NCBI RefSeq assembly: GCF_013778505.1
Contig: NZ_JAAOWU010000002.1
Span: 62,001 to 126,000, forward strand
From: Pseudomonas sivasensis
Lineage (GTDB): Bacteria; Pseudomonadota; Gammaproteobacteria; Pseudomonadales; Pseudomonadaceae
Direction of reading: 5' to 3'
DNA: 64,000 nucleotides
The notes under the pieces were generated by a model. The model made no database searches and was not told where the DNA came from. It saw only the letters and a program-made list of their open reading frames with translations. The first letter of the stretch is position 1; every line of letters begins with the position of its first letter. Shown one piece after another: positions 1-8,781 of the stretch. Both the position numbers and the translations under genes were made by a program.

Positions 1-51
1 TACCTGCAAGACCGTCGCCCCGAGCTTTACGGCCCGCTGCACAAGCCCTGA
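1..51 (+). CDS. C-terminal end of a probable carbon-nitrogen hydrolase (partial)
   Basis: Only the last 16 codons and the TGA stop lie in the window. Frame 1 reads YLQDRRPELYGPLHKP and then stops. The RRPELY signature close to the C-terminus is typical of nitrilase-superfamily amidohydrolases, and in several Pseudomonas genomes a carbon-nitrogen hydrolase gene sits directly before pqqF. The stop codon is 43 bp before the pqqF start, so the two could be co-transcribed. With so few residues the family call is tentative. Confidence 0.45.
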   Translation, partial: YLQDRRPELYGPLHKP

Positions 52-93
52 TCCGATGGGTTTGTTAGCATAGGCACTTGCCCCGCTCTGGAA

Positions 94-2454
94 GTGCCCA
101 TGCCTGTCCCGGCCCACCCTTATCCCGTTCATTTGACCCTGGCCAACGGCCTGCGGGTTTGCCTGCGCCATGCGCCACGTTTGAAGCGTTGCGCCGCAGC
201 GTTAAGGGTGGCTGCCGGCAGCCATGACGTACCGTTGGCTTGGCCGGGTCTGGCGCATTTTCTTGAGCATTTGTTGTTTCTCGGCACCGAGCGGTTTCCC
301 AGCGGCGAAGGGTTGATGGCCTACGTACAACGTCACGGTGGCCAAGTGAATGCCAGCACCCGCGAACGCACCACGGACTTCTTCTTTGAACTGCCCGTTC
401 CGACCTTTGCAGAGGGACTTGAACGGCTGGCCGACATGCTGACCCATCCGCGCCTGACGCTGGAGGATCAACTGCGCGAGCGCGAAGTGCTGCACGCAGA
501 GTTTGTCGCCTGGTCTCAAGATGCCAAGGCTCAGCAACAGGTCGCGCTGTTCGAAGGCTTGGCGGCGGATCATCCGTTGCGTGGTTTTCATGCCGGCAAC
601 CGCGACAGCCTGCCGGTGGAGCGCGAGGCGTTTCAACAAGCCTTGCGGGAATTCCACACACATTTCTATCAGAGCGGGCAGATGACTTTGAGCCTTGCCG
701 GTCCGCAGTCGCTGCAAGAGCTGGAAGCCCTGGCGCAGCAGTTCAGTGTGCAACTGGTCTCTGGCCCGCAACATCCGCAGGCGTCGCCACCGGCCCTGAT
801 GCAAGGCCAGGCTCGGCGGTATCAGCACACCGAAGGCGGACACCTGCACCACGTCATCACCTGTGACGTACCCCGCGAAGCACTGGATTTCCTCTGCACT
901 TGGCTAAACGCCTCTGCACCGGGCGGGCTGCTCGCTGAGTTGAAAGCACGGCAATTGGTCAGCGCACTGCAGGCGTCAGTGCTGTACCACGCGGCCGGAC
1001 AAGCAGTGCTGGATATCGACTTTACGCTCGGTACCGCAGACAAACCGGCGACACACATTGAGGCACTGTTGCACGACTGGCTGAGCTTTTTCTCACACAG
1101 CGACTGGACTCCGCTGCGCGAAGAGTTCGCGCTGCTGAACGTGCGACAACAACAGATCCAAGGCGCCCTGACATTGGCCCGAAACGACAGCGACGATCTG
1201 GGTGAGCAAGGCATCGCCGCGCTCAAGGCCCTGCTTGAATCACTGCAACTACCGCCCGCCGAACATCGCTGGCAACTCCCATCGAACAATTCGTTCCTGC
1301 GCCCACCGGTCAAGCAAGAGCGCGCAGGCCTGATCCGCGGCCAAACCAGCGCCCACCGAGGGCTGCGAACCTTTGCCCAGGATCGCTCGCGGGGTCGCCG
1401 GGAGGTAGCGGCGCTAACATTCAGCCAGGCCTTGGCGGATGACAGCGACGAAGGCGCGCTGTACCTGCAATGGCGGTTTGGCTCGCCAGTTGCCGCCGGG
1501 GTGGAAAGCAGCTTGCAGCCCTTGCTTGAAAATGCACGTCAGGCGGGTGTTGAAGTGTCCTTTGAAGCCACCGGTAGTGACTGGCTGGTGAAAATGACCG
1601 GCCTGCACGAGCCCATGCCGGCCGTGCTGGAGGTCTTGGCGCAAAGACTGAATCAGCCGCAAGAAGCTGTCATCGCGCCACCGCCCATGATCCCAATCCG
1701 AGCGTTGCTCAAGGCGCTGCCCTCGTGCTGCGCCGCTGGTAATGTCGCCCCCCACGAGCAGCCTGCATCCTGGGCCACCGCACGCTGGCATGGCCTGGGC
1801 CTGGGTTTACCCATCGCAACTCAAGCGTTGATCAAAGCGGCCGCCGCCCGTCTGCCTGGGCAACCTGCCCACATCGAACAAACACTGCAAAACCTCAGTG
1901 GTCAACGCGTGTGGCATGAGATAAAAACCAGCTCCACCGAAGCCGCCTTGCTGCTGTTTTGCCCGACCCCGAGCCAATCCCTGGCCGATGAAGCGTCGTG
2001 GCGACTGCTTGGACACCTGCTCCAAGCTCCTTTCTACCAACGCCTGCGGGTTGAACTGCAGTTGGGCTACGCAGTATTCAGCGCAGTCCGACAGATAAAC
2101 GGGCAAACCGGCCTATTGTTTGGCGTGCAGTCTCCCAGCGTGTCCCTGGAAGGCATCGTTGAGCACCTGGAAACTTTCCTGGCCCAACTGCCAGCGTTGG
2201 TCGGCAGTTTCGAAGATCTGGGCAACCTTGCCCTGGCTCAACAGTTTTCACATCAGGCGTTGCCGGTCGCCCAAGCTGCCGAGCTGCTGTGGCACGCACA
2301 CTTGGCCGGCCATCCGTCGGGTTATCTCACGCACATTCAGCAACTGATCCACAGCGTTAGCCGTGAAGACCTGCTGCTGGCCGCCCAGCAATTGAATGAC
2401 GCCCTAGGTGGCTGGCGCTACGTAGCCAACGGCCCGGAGACGTTGAGCGCCTGA
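94..2454 (+). CDS. pqqF: PqqF, M16-family zinc peptidase of PQQ biosynthesis
   Basis: A 786-residue insulinase/pitrilysin-type (M16) protease. The inverted zinc motif HFLEH is at about residues 55-59, and the downstream glutamate ligand lies in the REREVLHAEF stretch near residues 131-136, the usual spacing for M16. PqqF is thought to release the cross-linked Glu-Tyr product from the PqqA peptide. The gene lies directly before pqqA on the same strand, the usual Pseudomonas arrangement. The first possible start is GTG at 94; an ATG at 100 is an equally possible start. The C-terminal half is the degenerate M16 repeat without a metal site, as expected. Confidence 0.93.
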   Translation: MPMPVPAHPYPVHLTLANGLRVCLRHAPRLKRCAAALRVAAGSHDVPLAWPGLAHFLEHLLFLGTERFPSGEGLMAYVQRHGGQVNASTRERTTDFFFELPVPTFAEGLERLADMLTHPRLTLEDQLREREVLHAEFVAWSQDAKAQQQVALFEGLAADHPLRGFHAGNRDSLPVEREAFQQALREFHTHFYQSGQMTLSLAGPQSLQELEALAQQFSVQLVSGPQHPQASPPALMQGQARRYQHTEGGHLHHVITCDVPREALDFLCTWLNASAPGGLLAELKARQLVSALQASVLYHAAGQAVLDIDFTLGTADKPATHIEALLHDWLSFFSHSDWTPLREEFALLNVRQQQIQGALTLARNDSDDLGEQGIAALKALLESLQLPPAEHRWQLPSNNSFLRPPVKQERAGLIRGQTSAHRGLRTFAQDRSRGRREVAALTFSQALADDSDEGALYLQWRFGSPVAAGVESSLQPLLENARQAGVEVSFEATGSDWLVKMTGLHEPMPAVLEVLAQRLNQPQEAVIAPPPMIPIRALLKALPSCCAAGNVAPHEQPASWATARWHGLGLGLPIATQALIKAAAARLPGQPAHIEQTLQNLSGQRVWHEIKTSSTEAALLLFCPTPSQSLADEASWRLLGHLLQAPFYQRLRVELQLGYAVFSAVRQINGQTGLLFGVQSPSVSLEGIVEHLETFLAQLPALVGSFEDLGNLALAQQFSHQALPVAQAAELLWHAHLAGHPSGYLTHIQQLIHSVSREDLLLAAQQLNDALGGWRYVANGPETLSA

Positions 2455-2628
2455 ACGCCAGCAGGCTGATCATTGCCAACCCTGCAACAGGCTTTTTCCA
2501 CCAAGACAGCGCTAACCTGACAAGAATTGAGTAACATTCCTACGCACACATCTGAACATCTCCGACTGGAGGTGGACTATATGTATTACTTGGTAGTAAA
2601 CGTCCCATCACTTCGTAGGAGTAAGAAT

Positions 2629-2703
2629 ATGACTTGGTCCAAACCTGCTTACACTGATCTGCGCATCGGTTTCGAAGTCACCATGTACTTCGCCAGCCGT
2701 TAA
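2629..2703 (+). CDS. pqqA: PqqA, precursor peptide of PQQ
   Basis: A 24-residue ribosomal peptide. Residues 16-20 read EVTMY, which contains the conserved Glu16 and Tyr20 whose side chains are joined and become the PQQ skeleton. A TAGGAG ribosome site precedes the ATG by a normal distance. It lies 174 bp after pqqF and 71 bp before pqqB. A GC-rich hairpin with a T run follows the stop codon (2721-2750), which would let PqqA mRNA exceed that of the enzyme genes. Length and sequence match known PqqA peptides closely. Confidence 0.97.
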   Translation: MTWSKPAYTDLRIGFEVTMYFASR

Positions 2704-2720
2704 TCCGCTGGGTAATACAA

Positions 2721-2750
2721 CGCCTCGGTTCGCCCGGGGCGTTTTTGTTT
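2721..2750 (+). terminator. Hairpin and T run between pqqA and pqqB (probable partial terminator)
   Basis: CGCCTCG pairs with CGGGGCG (one G-T pair) around a 7-nt loop and is followed by TTTTTGTTTT. It lies inside the operon, 17 bp after the pqqA stop and 24 bp before the pqqB start, so it probably attenuates rather than ends transcription. Confidence 0.75.
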
Positions 2751-2774
2751 TGAGCTTTGCGTGATGGAGTAACC

Positions 2775-3686
2775 ATGTTCGTCCAGATTCTAGGTTCCGC
2801 CGCCGGCGGTGGTTTCCCGCAGTGGAACTGCAACTGCGTGAACTGCGCAGGTTTTCGTGATGGCAGCCTGCGGGCCCAGGCACGTACCCAGTCGTCCATC
2901 GCGATCTCCGACGATGGTGTGAATTGGGTGCTGTGCAATGCCTCCCCGGATATTCGCGCACAGCTGCAAGGCTTTGCGCCGATGCAACCGGGCCGTGCCC
3001 TGCGCGACACCGGCATCAGTGCGATCATCCTGATGGACAGCCAAATCGACCACACCACGGGCCTCTTGAGCCTGCGCGAAGGCTGCCCGCACCAGGTGTG
3101 GTGCACGGACATGGTCCATGAAGACCTGAGCACCGGCTTCCCGCTGTTCACCATGCTCACCCACTGGAACGGCGGTCTGGCCTGGAACCGCATCGAACTG
3201 GACGCCAGCTTCACCATCCCGGCCTGCCCGAATCTGCGCTTCACTCCATTGCCACTGCGCAGCGCTGCGCCGCCTTACTCGCCGCACCGTTTCGACCCGC
3301 ACCCCGGCGATAACATTGGCCTGATCGTTGAAGACCTGCGCACCGGCGGCAAACTGTTCTACGCCCCGGGCCTGGGCAAAGTCGAAGCGCCACTGTTGGA
3401 GATCATGGCCGGCAGCGACTGCCTGCTGGTAGACGGCACGATGTGGGACGACGATGAAATGCAGCGCCGTGGCGTGGGTACCCGCACCGGTCGCGAGATG
3501 GGCCACCTGGCGCAAAACGGCCCCGGCGGCATGCTGGAAGTGCTGGAGCAACTGCCGGAGCAGCGCAAGGTGCTTATCCACATCAACAACACCAACCCGA
3601 TCCTCGATGAAGATTCTCCCGAGCGGGCGGAGCTGGTGCGGCGCAATGTCGAAGTGGCTTACGACGGCATGAGCATTGAATTGTAG
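2775..3686 (+). CDS. pqqB: PqqB, metallo-beta-lactamase-fold protein of PQQ biosynthesis
   Basis: A 303-residue protein beginning [19 protein letters not shown], the canonical PqqB N-terminus. The start is ATG 2775 behind ATGGAGTAACC; an upstream in-frame codon at 2757 would add six residues not seen in the family. It has the metallo-hydrolase fold and a [11 protein letters not shown] segment. PqqB is proposed to hydroxylate or oxidise the tyrosine-derived intermediate before PqqC acts. It follows the pqqA hairpin and ends 11 bp before pqqC. Confidence 0.96.
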   Translation: MFVQILGSAAGGGFPQWNCNCVNCAGFRDGSLRAQARTQSSIAISDDGVNWVLCNASPDIRAQLQGFAPMQPGRALRDTGISAIILMDSQIDHTTGLLSLREGCPHQVWCTDMVHEDLSTGFPLFTMLTHWNGGLAWNRIELDASFTIPACPNLRFTPLPLRSAAPPYSPHRFDPHPGDNIGLIVEDLRTGGKLFYAPGLGKVEAPLLEIMAGSDCLLVDGTMWDDDEMQRRGVGTRTGREMGHLAQNGPGGMLEVLEQLPEQRKVLIHINNTNPILDEDSPERAELVRRNVEVAYDGMSIEL

Positions 3687-3697
3687 GAGCAGACGAC

Positions 3698-4450
3698 ATG
3701 ACTGACACACCGTTGACTACCGCCGAATTCGAAGCCGCCTTGCGCGCCAAGGGCGCCTTCTACCATATCCATCACCCTTACCATGTGGCGATGTACGAAG
3801 GCCGTGCCAGCCGCGAACAAATCCAGGGCTGGGTCGCCAACCGCTTCTACTATCAAGTGAACATTCCCCTGAAGGACGCCGCGATTCTGGCCAACTGCCC
3901 GGACCGCGAGATCCGTCGCGAGTGGATCCAGCGCTTGCTCGACCACGATGGTGCTCCCGGTGAGGACGGCGGTATCGAAGCCTGGCTTCGCCTGGGCGAG
4001 GCTGTCGGCCTCGACCCGGACCAACTGCGCTCCCAGGAATTGGTGCTGCCCGGCGTACGGTTTGCGGTGGACGCCTACGTCAACTTCGCCCGTCGCGCCA
4101 GTTGGCAGGAGGCCGCCAGCAGCTCGTTGACCGAACTGTTCGCGCCGCAGATCCACCAGTCGCGCCTCGACAGTTGGCCGCAGCATTACCCGTGGATCGA
4201 CCCAACCGGCTACGAATATTTCCGCACTCGCTTGGGTCAGGCCCGTCGCGATGTGGAGCACGGCCTGGCGATCACCCTGCAGCACTACACCACCCGCGAA
4301 GGCCAGGAGCGCATGCTGGAAATTCTCCAGTTCAAACTGGACATCCTGTGGAGCATGCTGGACGCCATGAGCATGGCCTACGAACTCAAACGCCCGCCGT
4401 ATCACAGCGTGACCGAGCAGCGGGTCTGGCATAAAGGGATCACCCTATGA
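3698..4450 (+). CDS. pqqC: PqqC, pyrroloquinoline-quinone synthase
   Basis: A 250-residue cofactorless oxidase that performs the final ring closure and eight-electron oxidation giving PQQ. It begins [19 protein letters not shown]. The stretches [23 protein letters not shown] and [19 protein letters not shown] are typical PqqC/TenA-fold active-site segments. A GGAGCAGACGAC ribosome-site region precedes the ATG. Its stop overlaps the pqqD start (ATGA), which implies translational coupling. This gene is widely used as a marker in fluorescent pseudomonads. Confidence 0.97.
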   Translation: MTDTPLTTAEFEAALRAKGAFYHIHHPYHVAMYEGRASREQIQGWVANRFYYQVNIPLKDAAILANCPDREIRREWIQRLLDHDGAPGEDGGIEAWLRLGEAVGLDPDQLRSQELVLPGVRFAVDAYVNFARRASWQEAASSSLTELFAPQIHQSRLDSWPQHYPWIDPTGYEYFRTRLGQARRDVEHGLAITLQHYTTREGQERMLEILQFKLDILWSMLDAMSMAYELKRPPYHSVTEQRVWHKGITL

Positions 4451-4722
4451 GCTTTGATCGCAGCAGAACACCGACCTGGCGCCAGGGTTATCGCTACCAG
4501 TACGAGCCTGCGCAAAAGGGCCATGTGCTGCTCTACCCTGAGGGCATGATCAAGCTCAATGACAGCGCCGCGTTGATCGGTGGTTTGATCGACGGCGAGC
4601 GCGACGTGGCCGCAATCATCGCCGAGTTGGATAAACAATTCCCAGGTGTGCCTGAGCTCGGTGATGACATCGAGCAATTCATGGAGGTCGCCCGTGCTGA
4701 GCACTGGATCACCCTTGCCTGA
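4447..4722 (+). CDS. pqqD: PqqD, PqqA-binding chaperone
   Basis: A 91-residue RiPP recognition element. PqqD binds the PqqA precursor and presents it to the radical-SAM enzyme PqqE. It starts with an ATG overlapping the pqqC stop and ends with WITLA. The last codons overlap the pqqE start by 29 bp in another frame. Length and the core [19 protein letters not shown] fit the family. Confidence 0.95.
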   Translation: MSFDRSRTPTWRQGYRYQYEPAQKGHVLLYPEGMIKLNDSAALIGGLIDGERDVAAIIAELDKQFPGVPELGDDIEQFMEVARAEHWITLA

Positions 4723-5845
4723 AAAGCCGGCCATTGGCCTGCCGCTGTGGCTGCTGGCCGAGCTGACTTACCGCTGCCCGCTGCAGTGCCCGTATTGCTC
4801 CAACCCGCTGGACTTTGCCGAGCAGGGCAAGGAACTGAGCACCGAGCAGTGGATCAAGGTATTTCGCGAAGCCCGGGAAATGGGCGCCGCGCAGCTGGGG
4901 TTTTCCGGCGGTGAACCGCTGGTGCGTCAGGACTTGGCCGAGTTGATCGCCGAGGCTCGCAAACTGGGGTTCTACACCAACCTGATCACTTCCGGCATCG
5001 GCCTCACCGAGCAGAAGATCAGCGACTTCAAGAAGGCCGGCCTGGACCATATCCAGATCAGCTTCCAGGCCAGCGACGAACAGGTAAATAACCTGCTGGC
5101 CGGCTCGAAAAAAGCCTTCGCGCAAAAATTGGAAATGGCTCGTGCGGTGAAAGCCCACGGCTATCCGATGGTGCTGAACTTCGTCACCCATCGGCACAAT
5201 ATCGACAAGATCGACCGCATCATCGAGTTGTGCATCGCGCTGGAAGCGGACTTTGTTGAACTCGCGACCTGCCAGTTCTACGGCTGGGCGCAGCTCAATC
5301 GTGTTGGGCTGTTGCCAACCAAGGAGCAGTTGGTGCGCGCCGAACGCATCACCAACGAATACCGCGCCAAGCTCGAAGCCGAAGGCCATCCGTGCAAGCT
5401 GATCTTCGTAACGCCGGATTACTACGAGGAACGCCCAAAAGCCTGTATGAACGGTTGGGGCAGTATCTTTCTTACAGTCACGCCAGACGGAACCGCCCTG
5501 CCCTGTCACGGCGCCCGACAGATGCCGGTGCAGTTTCCGAATGTGCGCGACCACAGCATGCAACACATCTGGTACGACTCGTTTGGCTTCAACCGCTTTC
5601 GCGGCTACGACTGGATGCCGGAGCCATGCCGCTCATGCGACGAGAAGGAAAAGGACTTCGGCGGCTGCCGTTGCCAGGCCTTCATGCTCACGGGGGATGC
5701 GAGCAATGCCGACCCAGTGTGCAGCAAGTCCGAGCAGCACGGCATCATCCTCAAGGCGCGGGAAGAAGCCGAACACGCCACCCAGACCATCGAGCAACTG
5801 GCCTTTCGCAATGAGCGCAATTCACGGCTCATCGCAAAAGGCTAA
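4694..5845 (+). CDS. pqqE: PqqE, radical-SAM Glu-Tyr cross-linking enzyme
   Basis: PqqE joins Glu16 and Tyr20 of PqqA while PqqD holds the peptide. The radical-SAM motif CPLQCPYC (CxxxCxxC) is at about residues 28-35, and a C-terminal SPASM region carries many cysteines ([23 protein letters not shown]). I chose GTG 4694 because GGAGG at 4683-4687 precedes it by 6 nt and the predicted length of 383 residues is normal. The open frame extends further up to 4646 without a comparable ribosome site. It is the last pqq gene here; no pqqG/pqqM protease gene follows. Confidence 0.95.
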   Translation: MLSTGSPLPEKPAIGLPLWLLAELTYRCPLQCPYCSNPLDFAEQGKELSTEQWIKVFREAREMGAAQLGFSGGEPLVRQDLAELIAEARKLGFYTNLITSGIGLTEQKISDFKKAGLDHIQISFQASDEQVNNLLAGSKKAFAQKLEMARAVKAHGYPMVLNFVTHRHNIDKIDRIIELCIALEADFVELATCQFYGWAQLNRVGLLPTKEQLVRAERITNEYRAKLEAEGHPCKLIFVTPDYYEERPKACMNGWGSIFLTVTPDGTALPCHGARQMPVQFPNVRDHSMQHIWYDSFGFNRFRGYDWMPEPCRSCDEKEKDFGGCRCQAFMLTGDASNADPVCSKSEQHGIILKAREEAEHATQTIEQLAFRNERNSRLIAKG

Positions 5846-5850
5846 CAGCC

Positions 5851-6009
5851 TCAGCGCTTGGCGATGATGTACACCGCGTGGATGATCCCAGGGAAGTAAC
5901 CGCACAACGTCAGCAGAATATTCAGCCAGAACGCGCCGCCGAAGCCCACTTGCAGAAACACACCCAGTGGCGGCAGCAGAATGGCGATGATGATACGAAT
6001 GATGTCCAT
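5851..6009 (-). CDS. Pmp3/YqaE-family small membrane protein
   Basis: A 52-residue peptide beginning MDIIRIIIAILLPPLGVFL and ending AVYIIAKR. It has two hydrophobic helices and the PPLGV and FPGIIHA motifs of the UPF0057/Pmp3 family, whose members affect membrane potential and salt tolerance. An AGCTGACCC region precedes the ATG without a strong ribosome site. It faces pqqE tail to tail with only 5 bp between the stop codons. The function in bacteria is not settled. Confidence 0.9.
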   Translation of the reverse strand: MDIIRIIIAILLPPLGVFLQVGFGGAFWLNILLTLCGYFPGIIHAVYIIAKR

Positions 6010-6117
6010 GGGTCAGCTCCAAAAAATCGGCTCGTGCGAGCCGTGTAGCTAATCGACCTTTGCCATTCGTGAGGGTTCAGTGAATTCTGGCATTGAGCCA
6101 TCCTGTAACGAGCAGGC

Positions 6118-6157
6118 AAAAAAAACGCCCCCAGCCAAAAGAATCAGGCTGGAGGCG
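6118..6157 (-). terminator. Terminator of the aminotransferase gene
   Basis: On the minus strand GCCTCCAGCC pairs with GGCTGGGGGC around an 11-nt loop, followed by a T-rich run. It lies just downstream of the aminotransferase stop codon. Confidence 0.75.
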
Positions 6158-6192
6158 CCGCGTATACCGCGAGACGGTTCAGAAAAATGGGG

Positions 6193-7458
6193 TTAAACAG
6201 CGATGCCCTTGCGGCATTGCAGCTGTGCGGTACGCACGCGGGAGAACGCGCGAGCAAGGCGCAGGAGCATTTCGTCAATGTTGCTTTTGCTCACCGTCAG
6301 CGCTGGCGTGAAGCGTAGGCAGTCAGGTTGCGGGGCGTTGAGGATCAGGCCTTCTTGCAGTGCGGCGCTTACTACGGCATCGGCAGAATCATCCGACAAC
6401 GTCAGCCCCCACATCAGGCCCTGGCCGCGCAGTTGGCCGTGGTCGTAGCGATAGGCCAGACGGGTGAGGCCTTCGCCAAGATAAAGGCCGGACTCGCGCA
6501 CATGCTCAAGAAAGCCATGCTCCAGCACCGTATCGAGCACCGCCGCGCCGGCTGACGCCATCAACGCATTGCCGTGATGAGTGCCTTCCAATTCACCTAC
6601 TTCGAAACAACACGCCTTGCCACGTGCCAGCAGCGCCGCCAGGGGCACGCCGCCGCCCAGACCTTTGCCAAGGGTGATGATGTCGGCGCGTACACCGTAC
6701 TGTTGTTCGGCCAGCAACGTGCCGTAACGACCGAGGCCTGTCTGCACTTCGTCAAGGATCAGCAGGATCCCCAGTTCACGGCACAAGCGCTCAACGCCCT
6801 TGAGGTAGCGCTCCGTCGCAGGGGTTACGCCGGCACCCTGGATCGGTTCGAGCATGATGGCTACGGTTTGAGCATCGACAGCAGCGTGCAGCGCCGGCAG
6901 GTCGTTGAAAGGCACATGGCTGAAACCAGGCAATTGCGGTTCGAAACGGTTTTCCAAAGTACCGGCCGATGCAGCCAGCGCCGCGAAACTGCGGCCATGG
7001 CAACCGTTGCTGGCACTGATGATGCGGTACGCGCCACCACGATGCAGCTGACCCCATTTGCGCGCCAGCTTGATCGCCGCTTCACAGGCTTCCGCGCCAC
7101 TGTTGAGCAGATAAGCCTGGTCGCTGCCGGTACGGTGACACAAACGGTCGACGAGGTTGAGTTGGGCACGGTTATGCAGACCCACGCCGGGGTTGATCAA
7201 CGCTTGGGTCTGGTCACTCAGCGCTTTGATCAACACCTGGGGGCTATGGCCGAGGCTATTGGCGCCATTGCCTTGGCTGAAGTCCAGGTAAGCGCGGTCG
7301 TCGCTGTCCCACAACCAGGAACCTTGGCCACGCACGAAGACTTGCGGCGGCCTCGCCACCGTGGGCATCAAGGATTCGCTGGACGGATCATCGTGCTGCG
7401 TATCCAAGACCAAATCGTCCAGGCTAGGCGCGGGGCGGCGAATAGAGAACAAGTTCAC
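6193..7458 (-). CDS. Class III (acetylornithine-type) aminotransferase
   Basis: About 421 residues; a fold-type I PLP enzyme of the class III (omega/acetylornithine) group. Visible are the Gly-rich phosphate-binding region LNSGAEACEAAIKLARKW, the LILDEVQTGLGRYG segment with the PLP-pyridine aspartate, and the Schiff-base lysine in DIITLGKGLGGGVPLAALL. GTG 7458 is chosen because a GGGGGGA ribosome site precedes it; an upstream TTG at 7485 lacks one. It is read divergently from the LysR gene at 7656, which may regulate it. ArgD-like activity is plausible, but the true substrate cannot be read from sequence. Confidence 0.85.
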   Translation of the reverse strand: MNLFSIRRPAPSLDDLVLDTQHDDPSSESLMPTVARPPQVFVRGQGSWLWDSDDRAYLDFSQGNGANSLGHSPQVLIKALSDQTQALINPGVGLHNRAQLNLVDRLCHRTGSDQAYLLNSGAEACEAAIKLARKWGQLHRGGAYRIISASNGCHGRSFAALAASAGTLENRFEPQLPGFSHVPFNDLPALHAAVDAQTVAIMLEPIQGAGVTPATERYLKGVERLCRELGILLILDEVQTGLGRYGTLLAEQQYGVRADIITLGKGLGGGVPLAALLARGKACCFEVGELEGTHHGNALMASAGAAVLDTVLEHGFLEHVRESGLYLGEGLTRLAYRYDHGQLRGQGLMWGLTLSDDSADAVVSAALQEGLILNAPQPDCLRFTPALTVSKSNIDEMLLRLARAFSRVRTAQLQCRKGIAV

Positions 7459-7655
7459 AGATCCCCCCCGATAGCAACCGAGCAAGTCGCGAAGACTGCC
7501 TGTGAATTTTTTGAATTGCCTATGTAAACGCTATCAACACAAACATTGTTCATTGCCTGATCTGGCCCTGTAAGCCCTGCGAATAGGCGCTAGACTAGGC
7601 GCCTAAAGGGCTAACAGCCATTTCGATTTTTCAGCTTTTTCGATAAGAAAGACTT

Positions 7656-8555
7656 ATGGATTTCAAGCAACTGCGTTATTTCGTCGCGGTGTATGAAGAG
7701 GGCCATGTAGGCCGTGCCGCCGAACGTCTGTCGATTTCCCAACCAGCTTTGTCGCAACAGATTCGCCAACTGGAGCAGAACCTGGATGTGAGCTTGTTCG
7801 AGCGTAGCAGCAAACGTCTACTGCCAACCCTGGCCGCTCACACGCTGTACAACCACGCGTTGCCGTTGATAGATGGCATGCAGCAAGCCGTCGAAGCGCT
7901 GCGCAACTTCAAGGGCCAGGCCCTGCGCACCTTGGCTATCGGCGTGCTGCAAACCGTGCACACCAGCCTGGTGCCGCAGATGCTTGAGCGCGTACGCAAG
8001 GCCCAGCCGCATCTGGTGGTGCAGATTTACGAATTGACCGGGCTTGAGATTGAACGGCGGCTGCTCAATGGTTCGCTGGACATCGGCATCAGTTACCTGC
8101 CACCCCGTCAGCCGGGATTACATGGCGTGCTGCTGTATGAAGATGAGTTGAAAGTGGTCATTCCGGACGATCATCCCCTGCGCGAATTCAAGAAAGTCTC
8201 GCTGAAACAGGCGGCCGAGTTGCCGATGTTGTTGCTGGGGGAAGAGTTTCAAATCAGGCAGATCTGGCAGGGCCAACTCGCCAACCTTGGGCGACGGCCA
8301 CAAGTCCAGGCTGAGCTCAACACCATGGTGGGGATTCTCGACAGCCTGCCCCATACCAAACTGGCAACGGTGCTGCCGGGGCGCTCCCAGGACGAACACA
8401 ACAGCCAGATGCTGCTGTGGAAACCCTTGAGTGAACCGAGGGTGCCGCTGAAAGTAGGCTTGGTGTGCCGTGACGTGCAGCGCCAGCAAGCAACAGTGGC
8501 GCTGCTGCGCACCTTGCTTGAAGACGTGATGAATGCCCCGCAGGCGCCGGCCTGA
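7656..8555 (+). CDS. LysR-family transcriptional regulator
   Basis: 299 residues. The N-terminal winged helix-turn-helix MDFKQLRYFVAVYEEGHVGRAAERLSISQPALSQQIRQLE (given here only as the region of residues 1-40) is diagnostic for LysR proteins and is followed by a linker helix and a type 2 periplasmic-binding-like effector domain (about residues 90-295). The aminotransferase gene is divergent, with about 200 bp between the starts, the usual arrangement for a LysR protein and its target. A hairpin follows the gene. The inducer is unknown. Confidence 0.93.
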   Translation: MDFKQLRYFVAVYEEGHVGRAAERLSISQPALSQQIRQLEQNLDVSLFERSSKRLLPTLAAHTLYNHALPLIDGMQQAVEALRNFKGQALRTLAIGVLQTVHTSLVPQMLERVRKAQPHLVVQIYELTGLEIERRLLNGSLDIGISYLPPRQPGLHGVLLYEDELKVVIPDDHPLREFKKVSLKQAAELPMLLLGEEFQIRQIWQGQLANLGRRPQVQAELNTMVGILDSLPHTKLATVLPGRSQDEHNSQMLLWKPLSEPRVPLKVGLVCRDVQRQQATVALLRTLLEDVMNAPQAPA

Positions 8556-8570
8556 CTTTTTCGCGGGCAA

Positions 8571-8597
8571 AAGAAAACCCCGCCGAAGCGGGGCTTT
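8571..8597. terminator. Bidirectional hairpin terminator
   Basis: CCCCGC pairs with GCGGGG around CGAA at 8578-8593, with an A-rich flank upstream (a T run on the minus strand) and a short T run downstream. It can end the LysR transcript. Confidence 0.65.
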
Positions 8598-8781
8598 GCA
8601 GACTGTTTCCCTGACATCCATTTCACTCCGCCGTCCTGGCAGAATCCTACGTGTCCGTGTTGTTTCTTTGCGCTTCCTGCGCGACGTCCATGTGAAGTAG
8701 ATTATCCGTGGATCCAATTTGGCGATAGAGGACGAATAGCAGCACGTCATGTAAGAGAATGCTTACACGCCCTCGCCCCCC

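Noticed and set aside
4646..4693. Extended N-terminus of PqqE
   Set aside because: The GTG at 4694 has GGAGG at the right distance and gives the normal length.
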